Below, piece by piece: positions 27,341 through 35,791 of a stretch of 64,000 nucleotides of DNA. This DNA is from Nitrosospira multiformis. Lineage in GTDB: Bacteria > Pseudomonadota > Gammaproteobacteria > Burkholderiales > Nitrosomonadaceae. Location of the stretch: the NCBI GenBank assembly GCA_017306155.1, contig JAFKJB010000009.1, positions 96,498 to 160,497 of the forward strand. Direction: 5' to 3'. A program made the translations under genes and the position numbers. The stretch's first letter is position 1, and every line of letters starts with the position of its first letter. The notes beneath the pieces were generated by a model that was not told the DNA's origin, did not search any database, and saw only the letters and a program-made list of their open reading frames with translations.

Positions 27341-28288
27341 ATGACATTAAGTAATCGGTATGACTTCGTGTTGCTTTTTGATGTTAAAGACGGTAACCCG
27401 AATGGGGACCCCGATGCAGGAAATTTGCCACGAATTGATGCGGAAACTGGGCGGGGTCTGGTAACTGATGTGAGTATTAAGCGCAAGGTACGCAACTTTA
27501 TTGGACTGGTAAAGGATAAGCAGCCTCGTCACGAAATATTTATTCGTGAAAAAGCTGTGCTTAATCACCAAATAGAAAAAGCCTATGTTAAGAGCGAAGA
27601 TGTTAAAAATGCTCTGGAGGATTGGCAAGCATGGCAAAAAGATAAAAAGAACAAAGCGAAGCCGGCGAGACATTATGAGGATATAGCTCGCGACTGGATG
27701 TGTGACAACTTCTTCGATATCAGGGCATTTGGAGCTGTTATGACGACAGGGGATGAGGATAGCGAAAGCAAGATTCGGCGGACAGCAGGACAGGTGCGAG
27801 GTCCTGTGCAGTTCACTTTTGCCCGATCTGTAGACCCAGTTGTTGTTTTGGAACATTCGATTACGCGAATGGCCGTAACGAATGAAAAAGACTTGGAAAA
27901 GGAGCGAACAATGGGACGCAAGTTCACCGTTCCTTATGGTCTTTATGTGGGTTATGGTTTTGTATCTGCGTTCCTGGCTAATCAAACAACCTTTAATGAG
28001 GATGATCTGGAACTGCTTTGGCAAGCACTTAGCCAGATGTTCGAGCACGATCGCTCCGCCGCACGGGGACAAATGGCTACACGCGGCTTGTATGTGTTCA
28101 AGCACGATAGCCAGCTTGGAAACGCTCACGCACACAGCTTATTCGAAAAGGTGGCTGTTAGGAAAAAGGACGAAGCAAAGGCCCCGCGTGAATTCTCTGA
28201 TTATGAAGTGACAGTAAATGGCAATGAGATGTCCATTAGCGGGCAGCTTTCTCCCATGGAGGGTGTAACGCTTACGCGGATGGCATAA
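27341..28288 (+). CDS. cas7: Cas7 backbone subunit (type I-C, Csd2)
   Basis: 315 aa. The Csd2 N-terminus is diagnostic: [49 protein letters not shown]. Further family segments: [46 protein letters not shown]. It polymerises along the crRNA spacer in Cascade. A GGGAG Shine-Dalgarno overlaps the cas8c stop. The next gene is not cas4 as in standard I-C operons but hicB, starting 3 nt after the cas7 stop. Confidence 0.97.
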   Translation: MTLSNRYDFVLLFDVKDGNPNGDPDAGNLPRIDAETGRGLVTDVSIKRKVRNFIGLVKDKQPRHEIFIREKAVLNHQIEKAYVKSEDVKNALEDWQAWQKDKKNKAKPARHYEDIARDWMCDNFFDIRAFGAVMTTGDEDSESKIRRTAGQVRGPVQFTFARSVDPVVVLEHSITRMAVTNEKDLEKERTMGRKFTVPYGLYVGYGFVSAFLANQTTFNEDDLELLWQALSQMFEHDRSAARGQMATRGLYVFKHDSQLGNAHAHSLFEKVAVRKKDEAKAPREFSDYEVTVNGNEMSISGQLSPMEGVTLTRMA

Positions 28289-28291
28289 GCG

Positions 28292-28498
28292 ATGAATGAA
28301 ATCATATTTCTGGTTGAAGAGGCCCCGGAAGGGGGCTATACCGCTCGTGCGCTAGGCGAGTCGATTTTTACAGAAGCAGATGACGTTGAGAATCTGCATG
28401 AACAGGTACGTGATGCCGTTCTTTGTCATTTCGACGAGGGGAAAGCGCCTCGGATCATCCGCCTGCACTTTACACGTGAGGAAGTGATCACCATATGA
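28292..28498 (+). CDS. hicB: HicB-like antitoxin (short form)
   Basis: 68 aa: an RNase H-fold HicB-type domain (IIFLVEEAPEGGYTARALGESIFTEADDVENLHEQVRDAV) without a C-terminal DNA-binding domain. Proteins of this length and pattern are sometimes mislabelled as 2-oxoisovalerate dehydrogenase, but they occur upstream of hicA. It should neutralise the HicA encoded next, with which it overlaps by 4 nt (ATGA). The gene begins only 3 nt after the cas7 stop, so it is part of the cas operon. With no DNA-binding domain, the pair may rely on the operon for its regulation. Confidence 0.82.
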   Translation: MNEIIFLVEEAPEGGYTARALGESIFTEADDVENLHEQVRDAVLCHFDEGKAPRIIRLHFTREEVITI

Positions 28499-28743
28499 AA
28501 CTGCCCAGAGATTTGACCGGCAAGGAACTGATCAAAGCTTTGGAGCAGATGGGATACCACGTAACGCGCCAGACTGGTAGCCACGTTCGAATGTCGTATG
28601 AAGCGATCGATCAACACCATGTGACCGTTCCCTTGCATAACCCGCTTCGCATAGGAACGCTTGCTGCGATTCTTGCGGACGTTGCGTCATATCACAAGCT
28701 GACCCGTGAGGAGCTCGTCTCGAAATTGCTCAGGAAAAACTGA
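28495..28743 (+). CDS. hicA: HicA-family mRNA interferase toxin
   Basis: 82 aa dsRBD-like fold: LTGKELIKALEQMGYHVTRQTGSHVRM, with the catalytic His in the GSH motif, then HHVTVPLHNPLRIGTLAAILADV, all typical HicA blocks. HicA cleaves mRNA and stops growth unless bound by HicB. It overlaps hicB by 4 nt and its TGA overlaps the cas4 ATG (TGATG), so toxin translation and cas4 translation are coupled. It is intact with all key residues, which suggests a functional toxin. Confidence 0.9.
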   Translation: MKLPRDLTGKELIKALEQMGYHVTRQTGSHVRMSYEAIDQHHVTVPLHNPLRIGTLAAILADVASYHKLTREELVSKLLRKN

Positions 28744-29375
28744 TGAATGTCGATACTGTCGAACGTGATGACATCATCATGATTTCCGCGCTCCAGCATT
28801 ATAGCTACTGCCCACGCCAGTGTGCCTTGATCCATATAGAGCAGGAATTCAGTGATAACGTGCATACTGCTCGGGGAGACGCCGCTCATGCCCGTGTAGA
28901 CGAGTCTGGATGGGAGATTCAGCCCGGCGCTCGCGTGGAGCGGGCATTGCCCGTATGGTCTGATCGGCTTGGGCTAAGCGGGCGGTGTGATGCGGTCGAA
29001 TTTCGAAAGGATGGAAGTATCTATCCCGTCGAGACGAAGCATGGTCCGCGCAAGACCAAGGCGCATGATGACCTGCAACTTGCTGCACAGGCGTTATGCC
29101 TGGAAGAAATGACGCGCAAATCTGTTCCTCGCGGCGCGATATATCACCATTCTTCCCGGAGGCGGAGAGAAGTGGTGATAACCGACGCGTTACGTATCCA
29201 GGTGGAAGAGGTGACAGCGGCGGTGCGTGCTTTGCTGATCTCCGGCAAACTCCCGCCTCCTGCCAATGATACGCGCTGCAAGGAGTGCTCCTTGAAGGAA
29301 ATATGCCAGCCGGAGGCACTGGCGGCCAAGGCGAGCCAACTCTCCTTACGCTCATCTCTTTTTGTTCCTGATTAG
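28743..29375 (+). CDS. cas4: Cas4 exonuclease (adaptation factor)
   Basis: 210 aa RecB-like nuclease with four Cys for a Fe-S cluster: Cys23 (SYCPRQC region) and a C-terminal trio in RCKECSLKEIC. The RecB active-site motifs are CDAVEFRKDGSIYPVETKHG (Asp, Glu-x-Lys) and the downstream QLAAQALCLEEM. Cas4 trims prespacers and selects those with a proper PAM. A second in-frame ATG at residue 13 (MISALQHYSYCP) is the more usual family start; the upstream one is the TGATG overlap with hicA. Confidence 0.95.
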   Translation: MNVDTVERDDIIMISALQHYSYCPRQCALIHIEQEFSDNVHTARGDAAHARVDESGWEIQPGARVERALPVWSDRLGLSGRCDAVEFRKDGSIYPVETKHGPRKTKAHDDLQLAAQALCLEEMTRKSVPRGAIYHHSSRRRREVVITDALRIQVEEVTAAVRALLISGKLPPPANDTRCKECSLKEICQPEALAAKASQLSLRSSLFVPD

Positions 29376-29378
29376 CAA

Positions 29379-30413
29379 ATGCGCCAGATCCTTAATACGC
29401 TCTATGTCATGACACCCCATGCGTACGTCCATCTGGAAAATGACACCTTGCGCATAGATGTGGAGCGTCAAAAGAAAATGCAGGTGCCGCTGCATCATCT
29501 TGGCTCGGTCGTTTGTTTTGGGAATATCCTGGTTTCACCTGCCTTGATGCACCGCTGTGCCGATGATGGAATCAGCCTGGTCTTGCTGGATGACAACGGA
29601 CGCTTCAAGGCTCGGCTCGAAGGCGGCATCAGCGGGAACATCCTGCTCCGTCAGACACAACACCGTCGGGCCGTGGATGAGCAATTTACACTGGCAACCG
29701 CTCAGGCAATGATCGCCGGAAAACTGCGGAATTCAAGGCAGGTGCTGATGCGTGGCGCGCGTGAGGCGGATGATTTGAAAGATTGTGAAATTTTAAGTAC
29801 AGCGGCGGAATCGTTGGCTCGCTCCATTCGCAACCTGCCCACCATATCAAGCCTGGATACATTGCGGGGATTTGAGGGTGATGCTGCCAAGGTGTATTTC
29901 TCGGCATTGCCCTATTTGGTTCGTCCGAATATTCGCGAGCATTTTGCCATGAATGGGCGGTCACGCAGGCCACCTCGTGACCGTTTCAATGCACTACTAT
30001 CGTTCCTTTATTCAATGGTAATGAACGATTGCCGTTCCGCATTGGAGAGCGTAGGTCTCGATCCACAATTAGGTTTTCTCCATGCAGTGCGGCCTGGACG
30101 AGCGGCGCTGGCTCTTGACCTCATGGAGGAGTTTCGTGCCATCTTTGCTGATCGACTCGCCTTGACTTTGGTAAATCGCGGCCAGATTACTTTCCGTGAT
30201 CTCAGTGAACGTGAAGGAGGTGCGGTTTATTTGGAAGGTGAGGCAAGGAAGGCGGTAGTAATCGCTTATCAGGAGCGTAAGCAGGAGCAGATTACGCACC
30301 CGTTGTTGCAGACCAAAGTTTCCGTAGGGTTACTGCCACAACTCCAGGCGCGCTTTTTGGCAAGAACAATCCGCGGCGAGATAGATGGATATGTACCCTT
30401 TATTGTGAAATAG
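29379..30413 (+). CDS. cas1: Cas1 integrase (type I-C)
   Basis: 344 aa. Subtype I-C Cas1: [25 protein letters not shown] at the N-terminus, [14 protein letters not shown], the metal-binding Glu in [16 protein letters not shown], the His in [25 protein letters not shown] with the following acidic ligands. It integrates new spacers at the leader-proximal repeat together with Cas2. It starts 3 nt after the cas4 stop and ends 2 nt before cas2. Confidence 0.97.
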   Translation: MRQILNTLYVMTPHAYVHLENDTLRIDVERQKKMQVPLHHLGSVVCFGNILVSPALMHRCADDGISLVLLDDNGRFKARLEGGISGNILLRQTQHRRAVDEQFTLATAQAMIAGKLRNSRQVLMRGAREADDLKDCEILSTAAESLARSIRNLPTISSLDTLRGFEGDAAKVYFSALPYLVRPNIREHFAMNGRSRRPPRDRFNALLSFLYSMVMNDCRSALESVGLDPQLGFLHAVRPGRAALALDLMEEFRAIFADRLALTLVNRGQITFRDLSEREGGAVYLEGEARKAVVIAYQERKQEQITHPLLQTKVSVGLLPQLQARFLARTIRGEIDGYVPFIVK

Positions 30414-30415
30414 CT

Positions 30416-30706
30416 ATGCTCATTATCGTAACGTATGACGTTTCCACAGAAACCAGGGAAGGTCGAAAAAGGCTCCGGCGTGTAGCAAAAATATGTGAGG
30501 GAATAGGACAGCGGGTACAGAAATCAGTATTTGAATGTAGAGTTAACTTGATGCAATACGAAGAGTTGGAACGAAGGTTGCTGACCGAGATTGAACTCAA
30601 GGAAGATAACCTACGCATATATCGGTTAACGGAGCCCGTCGAATTGCACGTAAAGGAGTATGGAAGTTTCAGGGCAGTGAATTTTGAAGGGCCTTTAGTC
30701 ATTTGA
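30416..30706 (+). CDS. cas2: Cas2 adaptation protein
   Basis: 96 aa ferredoxin-fold protein: [31 protein letters not shown]-type N-terminus with the conserved Asp after the first strand, then [12 protein letters not shown] and [20 protein letters not shown]. Forms the Cas1-Cas2 integration complex. Last gene of the operon; the leader and array follow directly. Confidence 0.97.
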   Translation: MLIIVTYDVSTETREGRKRLRRVAKICEGIGQRVQKSVFECRVNLMQYEELERRLLTEIELKEDNLRIYRLTEPVELHVKEYGSFRAVNFEGPLVI

Positions 30707-30883
30707 CATGCGCGTACCTGAAGCTATGGTAAATATGCGGTATGTTCGCGCGTCCGCACTTATTTGATGAATATGGAAAAATTTTTTTCGAATTTGATGT
30801 TTCAAATGCTAGACGCAACTCTGGATACGGTTCGCGCACTTATAACAATTTCCTTTTTTGTATCATAATTTTGTAGTTGTACT
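30707..30883 (+). promoter_or_regulatory. CRISPR leader
   Basis: 177 bp between cas2 and the first repeat, strongly AT-rich with runs such as AAAAATTTTTTTCG and CCTTTTTTG, ending in TAGTTGTACT directly before repeat 1. Position, composition and the perfectly conserved repeats on this side identify it as the leader, which carries the array promoter and directs spacer insertion. Confidence 0.85.
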
Positions 30884-33800
30884 GTAGCGCCCGGCCGAAG
30901 AGCCGGGCGAGGATTGAAACTCTTCCGTTTGATCGTGGCGGGCTTCAACGGTACGTAGCGCCCGGCCGAAGAGCCGGGCGAGGATTGAAACTCTGGTTAA
31001 GACTTATGCCGAGCATACCGGACAAGTAGCGCCCGGCCGAAGAGCCGGGCGAGGATTGAAACATTTAGAATGTCTTTAGGTTTCACTAGATTAGCTAGTA
31101 GCGCCCGGCCGAAGAGCCGGGCGAGGATTGAAACAGCAAGTTCCGGCGCAATCACGGCTGGGGATAACGGGTAGCGCCCGGCCGAAGAGCCGGGCGAGGA
31201 TTGAAACATCGAGATCGATGTTGATTGGGCATCTGAAGGCGATGTAGCGCCCGGCCGAAGAGCCGGGCGAGGATTGAAACAATCAGAGAAGGATTTGCGG
31301 CATATTCCAGTTCGAGGTAGCGCCCGGCCGAAGAGCCGGGCGAGGATTGAAACATGCTCGTCAACGAAACAATCCCACCGTATTTCGCGTAGCGCCCGGC
31401 CGAAGAGCCGGGCGAGGATTGAAACTATTCTGGCTTTACACTGGTGCCACTATCGTGGAAGTAGCGCCCGGCCGAAGAGCCGGGCGAGGATTGAAACGTC
31501 AATGAGCCGTCTTTGCCCGAGTGGGAAAGAGTGTAGCGCCCGGCCGAAGAGCCGGGCGAGGATTGAAACATAAGCGGCCACGAGGATACTGATACGCCCA
31601 TTTGGGTAGCGCCCGGCCGAAGAGCCGGGCGAGGATTGAAACGCTGAATCAGAGTCGATTATCAGCAGCACGGTAAAGTAGCGCCCGGCCGAAGAGCCGG
31701 GCGAGGATTGAAACTCAGATTGAGGAGATACAACGTCACCCGACTGATGCGTAGCGCCCGGCCGAAGAGCCGGGCGAGGATTGAAACGGTCTTGGGTCTT
31801 AACCCCAGGCCGAATTTCCTAAGTAGCGCCCGGCCGAAGAGCCGGGCGAGGATTGAAACAAGCCAGCCGATTGAAAAGGTAATGCAGTCATGCTGTAGCG
31901 CCCGGCCGAAGAGCCGGGCGAGGATTGAAACTCGAATATGTAACTGCTGATAACTGGATAGAAGCGTAGCGCCCGGCCGAAGAGCCGGGCGAGGATTGAA
32001 ACATATTGTGGTCGCATTAATAGCGCTTTACGAGTTGTAGCGCCCGGCCGAAGAGCCGGGCGAGGATTGAAACGCTTTTATCACAAAGTGGAAGAGGCTG
32101 GACGCATGGTAGCGCCCGGCCGAAGAGCCGGGCGAGGATTGAAACCCTCAAGCCCACGTAGCGCCCTCGTTCGCCTGGAGGTAGCGCCCGGCCGAAGAGC
32201 CGGGCGAGGATTGAAACAATTAATCCATGGCTGATCTGGTGGCAGGGGACACAGTAGCGCCCGGCCGAAGAGCCGGGCGAGGATTGAAACTTTTGCCCCA
32301 ATGCGACTGATGAACTGGCTTAAAGAGTAGCGCCCGGCCGAAGAGCCGGGCGAGGATTGAAACTCCAAAATAGCGAATCCTGCCAGGCAGGCAGGAAGTA
32401 GCGCCCGGCCGAAGAGCCGGGCGAGGATTGAAACTCTGGAGACGCAAAAACGCTGACTTAAAGCATAAGGTAGCGCCCGGCCGAAGAGCCGGGCGAGGAT
32501 TGAAACTCCTCCATATGGAGGAGAATAACAACTGTAGCGCGGTAGCGCCCGGCCGAAGAGCCGGGCGAGGATTGAAACTGCTTATCCTCGGTAGAGAAGG
32601 CCCTGAATAGAGGTAGCGCCCGGCCGAAGAGCCGGGCGAGGATTGAAACACCTTGGGATTATGAAGACCAGCGAGACATGATTCGTAGCGCCCGGCCGAA
32701 GAGCCGGGCGAGGATTGAAACACCCTCGACTGCGACAGTCATCAAGTCCATAATGGTAGCGCCCGGCCGAAGAGCCGGGCGAGGATTGAAACTAACTGAA
32801 ATCTCTTCCAGAATGCAGGGGATGTCTGGTAGCGCCCGGCCGAAGAGCCGGGCGAGGATTGAAACTTAACGTCCCCGTTCGCATTCTTAACTGAAATGCG
32901 TAGCGCCCGGCCGAAGAGCCGGGCGAGGATTGAAACCCATCCTAGATCGAACTGTTCACGTAACAGATAACGTAGCGCCCGGCCGAAGAGCCGGGCGAGG
33001 ATTGAAACTCCTAGTTTCTCCCTGAGTAGTGCGCTGGTGTATTTGTAGCGCCCGGCCGAAGAGCCGGGCGAGGATTGAAACAATAACCGGAGGAACCATG
33101 AATTACTATAACGAAGTAGCGCCCGGCCGAAGAGCCGGGCGAGGATTGAAACAGCAAGTATCTGATCCGTGAAGTTATGGACTTGACCGTAGCGCCCGGC
33201 CGAAGAGCCGGGCGAGGATTGAAACAAGTCGGCGACCGCGTAGAAAAACACACCGGCGATTGTAGCGCCCGGCCGAAGAGCCGGGCGAGGATTGAAACAC
33301 AAAGACAAGCAGTCATAAAATCACTCCTCGGATGTAGCGCCCGGCCGAAGAGCCGGGCGAGGATTGAAACGGCTTGTTCCATGCGACAGACTCGCCAGCC
33401 AGAAACGTAGCGCCCGGCCGAAGAGCCGGGCGAGGATTGAAACTTCTACATGTTTCATCATAATTCCACTTCCTCCCGTAGCGCCCGGCCGAAGAGCCGG
33501 GCGAGGATTGAAACCTATATTTCCCCAACTTTCCGGTGAATAAATGATGTAGCGCCCGGCCGAAGAGCCGGGCGAGGATTGAAACGCTAGTGGGCTCCGC
33601 GAGCGTTAAGAAACTCTATTGTAGCGCCCGGCCGAAGAGCCGGGCGAGGATTGAAACCCACCTAGTACCAGACATAACCGCCGCCATGACGCCGTAGCGC
33701 CCGGCCGAAGAGCCGGGCGAGGATTGAAACGGATTCATCCAGCATGAAAACGCGGTTAAAACTCTGTAGCGCCCGGCCGAAGAGCCGGGCGAGGATTGAA

Positions 33801-35236
33801 ACTAAAGAGCTGCTTATTATCCCTTGCGCGTATCAGCGTAGCGCCCGGCCGAAGAGCCGGGCGAGGATTGAAACTTCGTCAAGGCTACATCTTCGCCAAA
33901 GCCGCGGAGTAGCGCCCGGCCGAAGAGCCGGGCGAGGATTGAAACACCAGATGCGGTGGTGGTCTGCCAAACGGCCCCGGGTAGCGCCCGGCCGAAGAGC
34001 CGGGCGAGGATTGAAACACACACTAGGACGCCGGGCATATTATCGATCTGTGTAGCGCCCGGCCGAAGAGCCGGGCGAGGATTGAAACATTGCCGAAGAA
34101 GCTTTCAGGATTCAATTCGACAGTAGCGCCCGGCCGAAGAGCCGGGCGAGGATTGAAACTTCAGCCATTTTGATATCTTCCTCGGTTAAGCTTGGTAGCG
34201 CCCGGCCGAAGAGCCGGGCGAGGATTGAAACTTTTTCAGATCATCGATTGTTTTCTGAGCATTCTGGTAGCGCCCGGCCGAAGAGCCGGGCGAGGATTGA
34301 AACAAATCAATCCTTGCGGCATCAGTTGAACGCTCAGGGTAGCGCCCGGCCGAAGAGCCGGGCGAGGATTGAAACAAACGTGGTTATCAAGTAGGAGCCA
34401 ACAAATGAACAGTAGCGCCCGGCCGAAGAGCCGGGCGAGGATTGAAACACTCCGAGCCAAGATGGCGGAGGCGTTGGGGTAAGTAGCGCCCGGCCGAAGA
34501 GCCGGGCGAGGATTGAAACGGTTTGTTCCAGGTTATCGCTTCGCCTGCCAAGAAGTAGCGCCCGGCCGAAGAGCCGGGCGAGGATTGAAACGAAGAATCC
34601 TCATTCCAATACGCTTTTTTTTGAGGTAGCGCCCGGCCGAAGAGCCGGGCGAGGATTGAAACAAGGTCACACCCTGGCTGCCGGATCCTCGACGCAAGTA
34701 GCGCCCGGCCGAAGAGCCGGGCGAGGATTGAAACTGCCAGCGCATGCCGGTTCAGCACGTCCGAGAATGTAGCGCCCGGCCGAAGAGCCGGGCGAGGATT
34801 GAAACACTTTGCCGGAGTGAACCCGGCAGACCCCAGGCACGTAGCGCCCGGCCGAAGAGCCGGGCGAGGATTGAAACGAGGCCGACGGTTCGCAGGATGC
34901 GTATATCAAGCCCGTAGCGCCCGGTCGAAGAGCTGGGCGAGGATTGAAACGATATGGAGATCGGGCGGCAATTGGCTTATTGGGAGTAGCGCCCGGTCGA
35001 AGAGCCGGGCGAGGATTGAAACTTGGTTTCCGCTTCCATGAGCTGAATTCGTTCGCGTAGCGCCCGGCCGAAGAGCCGGGCGAGGATTGAAACTCGATAT
35101 ACCGAATTTCTTCCTCAGTCAGAGAGTGTAGCGCCCGGCCGAAGAGCTGGGCGAGGATTGAAACAGGCCAAGGTGGATGGCATGCAGGCAAAGATCGATG
35201 TAGCGCCCGGCCGAAGAACCGGGCGAGGATTGAAAC
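30884..35236 (+). CRISPR. Type I-C CRISPR array, 61 repeats and 60 spacers
   Basis: I counted 61 repeats by hand, the first at 30884-30920 and the last at 35200-35236. The repeat is 37 nt: GTAG, an 8-bp stem CGCCCGGC, loop CGAAGA, the stem's other arm GCCGGGCG, and an 11-nt 3' part AGGATTGAAAC that becomes the 5' handle of the crRNA. The ATTGAAAC end is the usual one for type I. Spacers are 34-36 nt, giving a period of 71-73 nt. The first 56 copies are identical; copies 57, 58, 60 and 61 carry substitutions, so the leader end is on the left and the old end on the right. Several spacers contain protein-coding or gene-start signatures of phage type. Many ORFs run through the array because repeat and spacer lengths shift the frame; none is a gene. 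Confidence 0.98.
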
Positions 35237-35319
35237 AATCGACAGCATGGGGCGAAATGCTGGCCAAGCAGAGGTAGCACATCGACTATACATAGAAAGT
35301 GCCGTTTTCCCGGCCGAAG
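34914..35319 (+). repeat. Decaying trailer end of the CRISPR array
   Basis: Repeat 57 (34914) has two C-to-T changes, repeat 58 (34986) one, repeat 60 (35128) one and repeat 61 (35200) one G-to-A. After a last 37-nt spacer-like stretch comes only GTAGC at 35274-35278, then foreign sequence, then CCCGGCCGAAG at 35309-35319, the centre of the repeat. This looks like a 62nd repeat split by about 30 nt or otherwise degraded. Confidence 0.8.
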
Positions 35320-35340
35320 CTGTGAGCGATTTTATATAAT

Positions 35341-35364
35341 AAGTTATTACTTTAGTAATAACTT
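35341..35364. promoter_or_regulatory. Palindromic operator of the AbrB-type antitoxin gene
   Basis: Perfect inverted repeat with 10-bp arms AAGTTATTAC (35341-35350) and GTAATAACTT (35355-35364) around TTTA. It follows directly after a TATATAAT -10-like box (35333-35340) and stands just before the CCAGGAG ribosome site of the antitoxin gene. Antitoxins with AbrB/MazE domains repress their own operon by binding such palindromes. Confidence 0.75.
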
Positions 35365-35376
35365 CCAGGAGCCCAT

Positions 35377-35604
35377 ATGCTCGAACTTAAAGTCCGGAAG
35401 TTTGGAAATTCCCTCGGGGTCGTCCTGCCCAAAGAAGTCATCAATTGCCTTCATACTGGTGATGGACAGCCTCTCTATCTTGTAGAGACGCCGGAAGGAG
35501 GGTACTTGATTACATCTTATGATCCCACCTCCGAGGAAAAAATGGCAAAGGTCAAGGATATCTGTAACCGCTATCGCAACACGCTTCATGTACTGGCCAA
35601 GTGA
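35377..35604 (+). CDS. AbrB/MazE-family antitoxin
   Basis: 75 aa with an N-terminal SpoVT-AbrB swapped-hairpin DNA-binding domain (LELKVRKFGNSLGVVLPKEVI) and a polar C-terminal tail (SYDPTSEEKMAKVKDICNRYRNTLHVLAK) that would bind the toxin. RBS CCAGGAGCCCAT. This exact antitoxin type is commonly followed by a Doc-like toxin; here the downstream toxin frame starts at the overlapping GTG 35601 but is truncated, leaving an orphan antitoxin. It lies 140 nt after the end of the CRISPR array. Confidence 0.88.
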   Translation: MLELKVRKFGNSLGVVLPKEVINCLHTGDGQPLYLVETPEGGYLITSYDPTSEEKMAKVKDICNRYRNTLHVLAK

Positions 35605-35744
35605 AAGAGCTATCGTGGATAGACGAGCGGGACGCGCTCATAATCCATGACCGCCTGCTCGCACTGCATGGGGGATCACCCGGAGTTCACGAAATGGGGG
35701 TTCGGCAGGAGACAAGATGCTTCCCCCAAGGAATAATAGCCTGA
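35601..35744 (+). pseudogene. Truncated Doc-like (death-on-curing) toxin gene
   Basis: A GTG at 35601 overlaps the antitoxin stop by 4 nt, the usual arrangement. The frame encodes 47 residues: the first ~32 (KELSWIDERDALIIHDRLLA, LHGGSPGVHEMG) match the N-terminus of Doc/Fic-type toxins (W-I-x-E-x-D-A-L...HDxLLALHGG), then the homology is lost and a stop follows. The Fic active-site motif HPFxxGNKR is absent before the next gene. The toxin must therefore be inactive. Confidence 0.72.
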
Positions 35745-35791
35745 TGCCTGCCTAGTCTGACGATACTGGATTCGATTCCAGGACAGAGGGG

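Noticed and set aside
32146-32541. Repeat slippage in spacers 18 and 23, which contain GTAGCGCCC or GTAGCGC
   Set aside because: Both spacers have normal length (35 nt), so the short matches are probably chance or natural target sequence.
30997-35293. Many ORFs with repeats such as FQSSPGSSAGRY or SARPKSRARIET
   Set aside because: They are translations of the CRISPR repeat in different frames, joined by spacers, not proteins.
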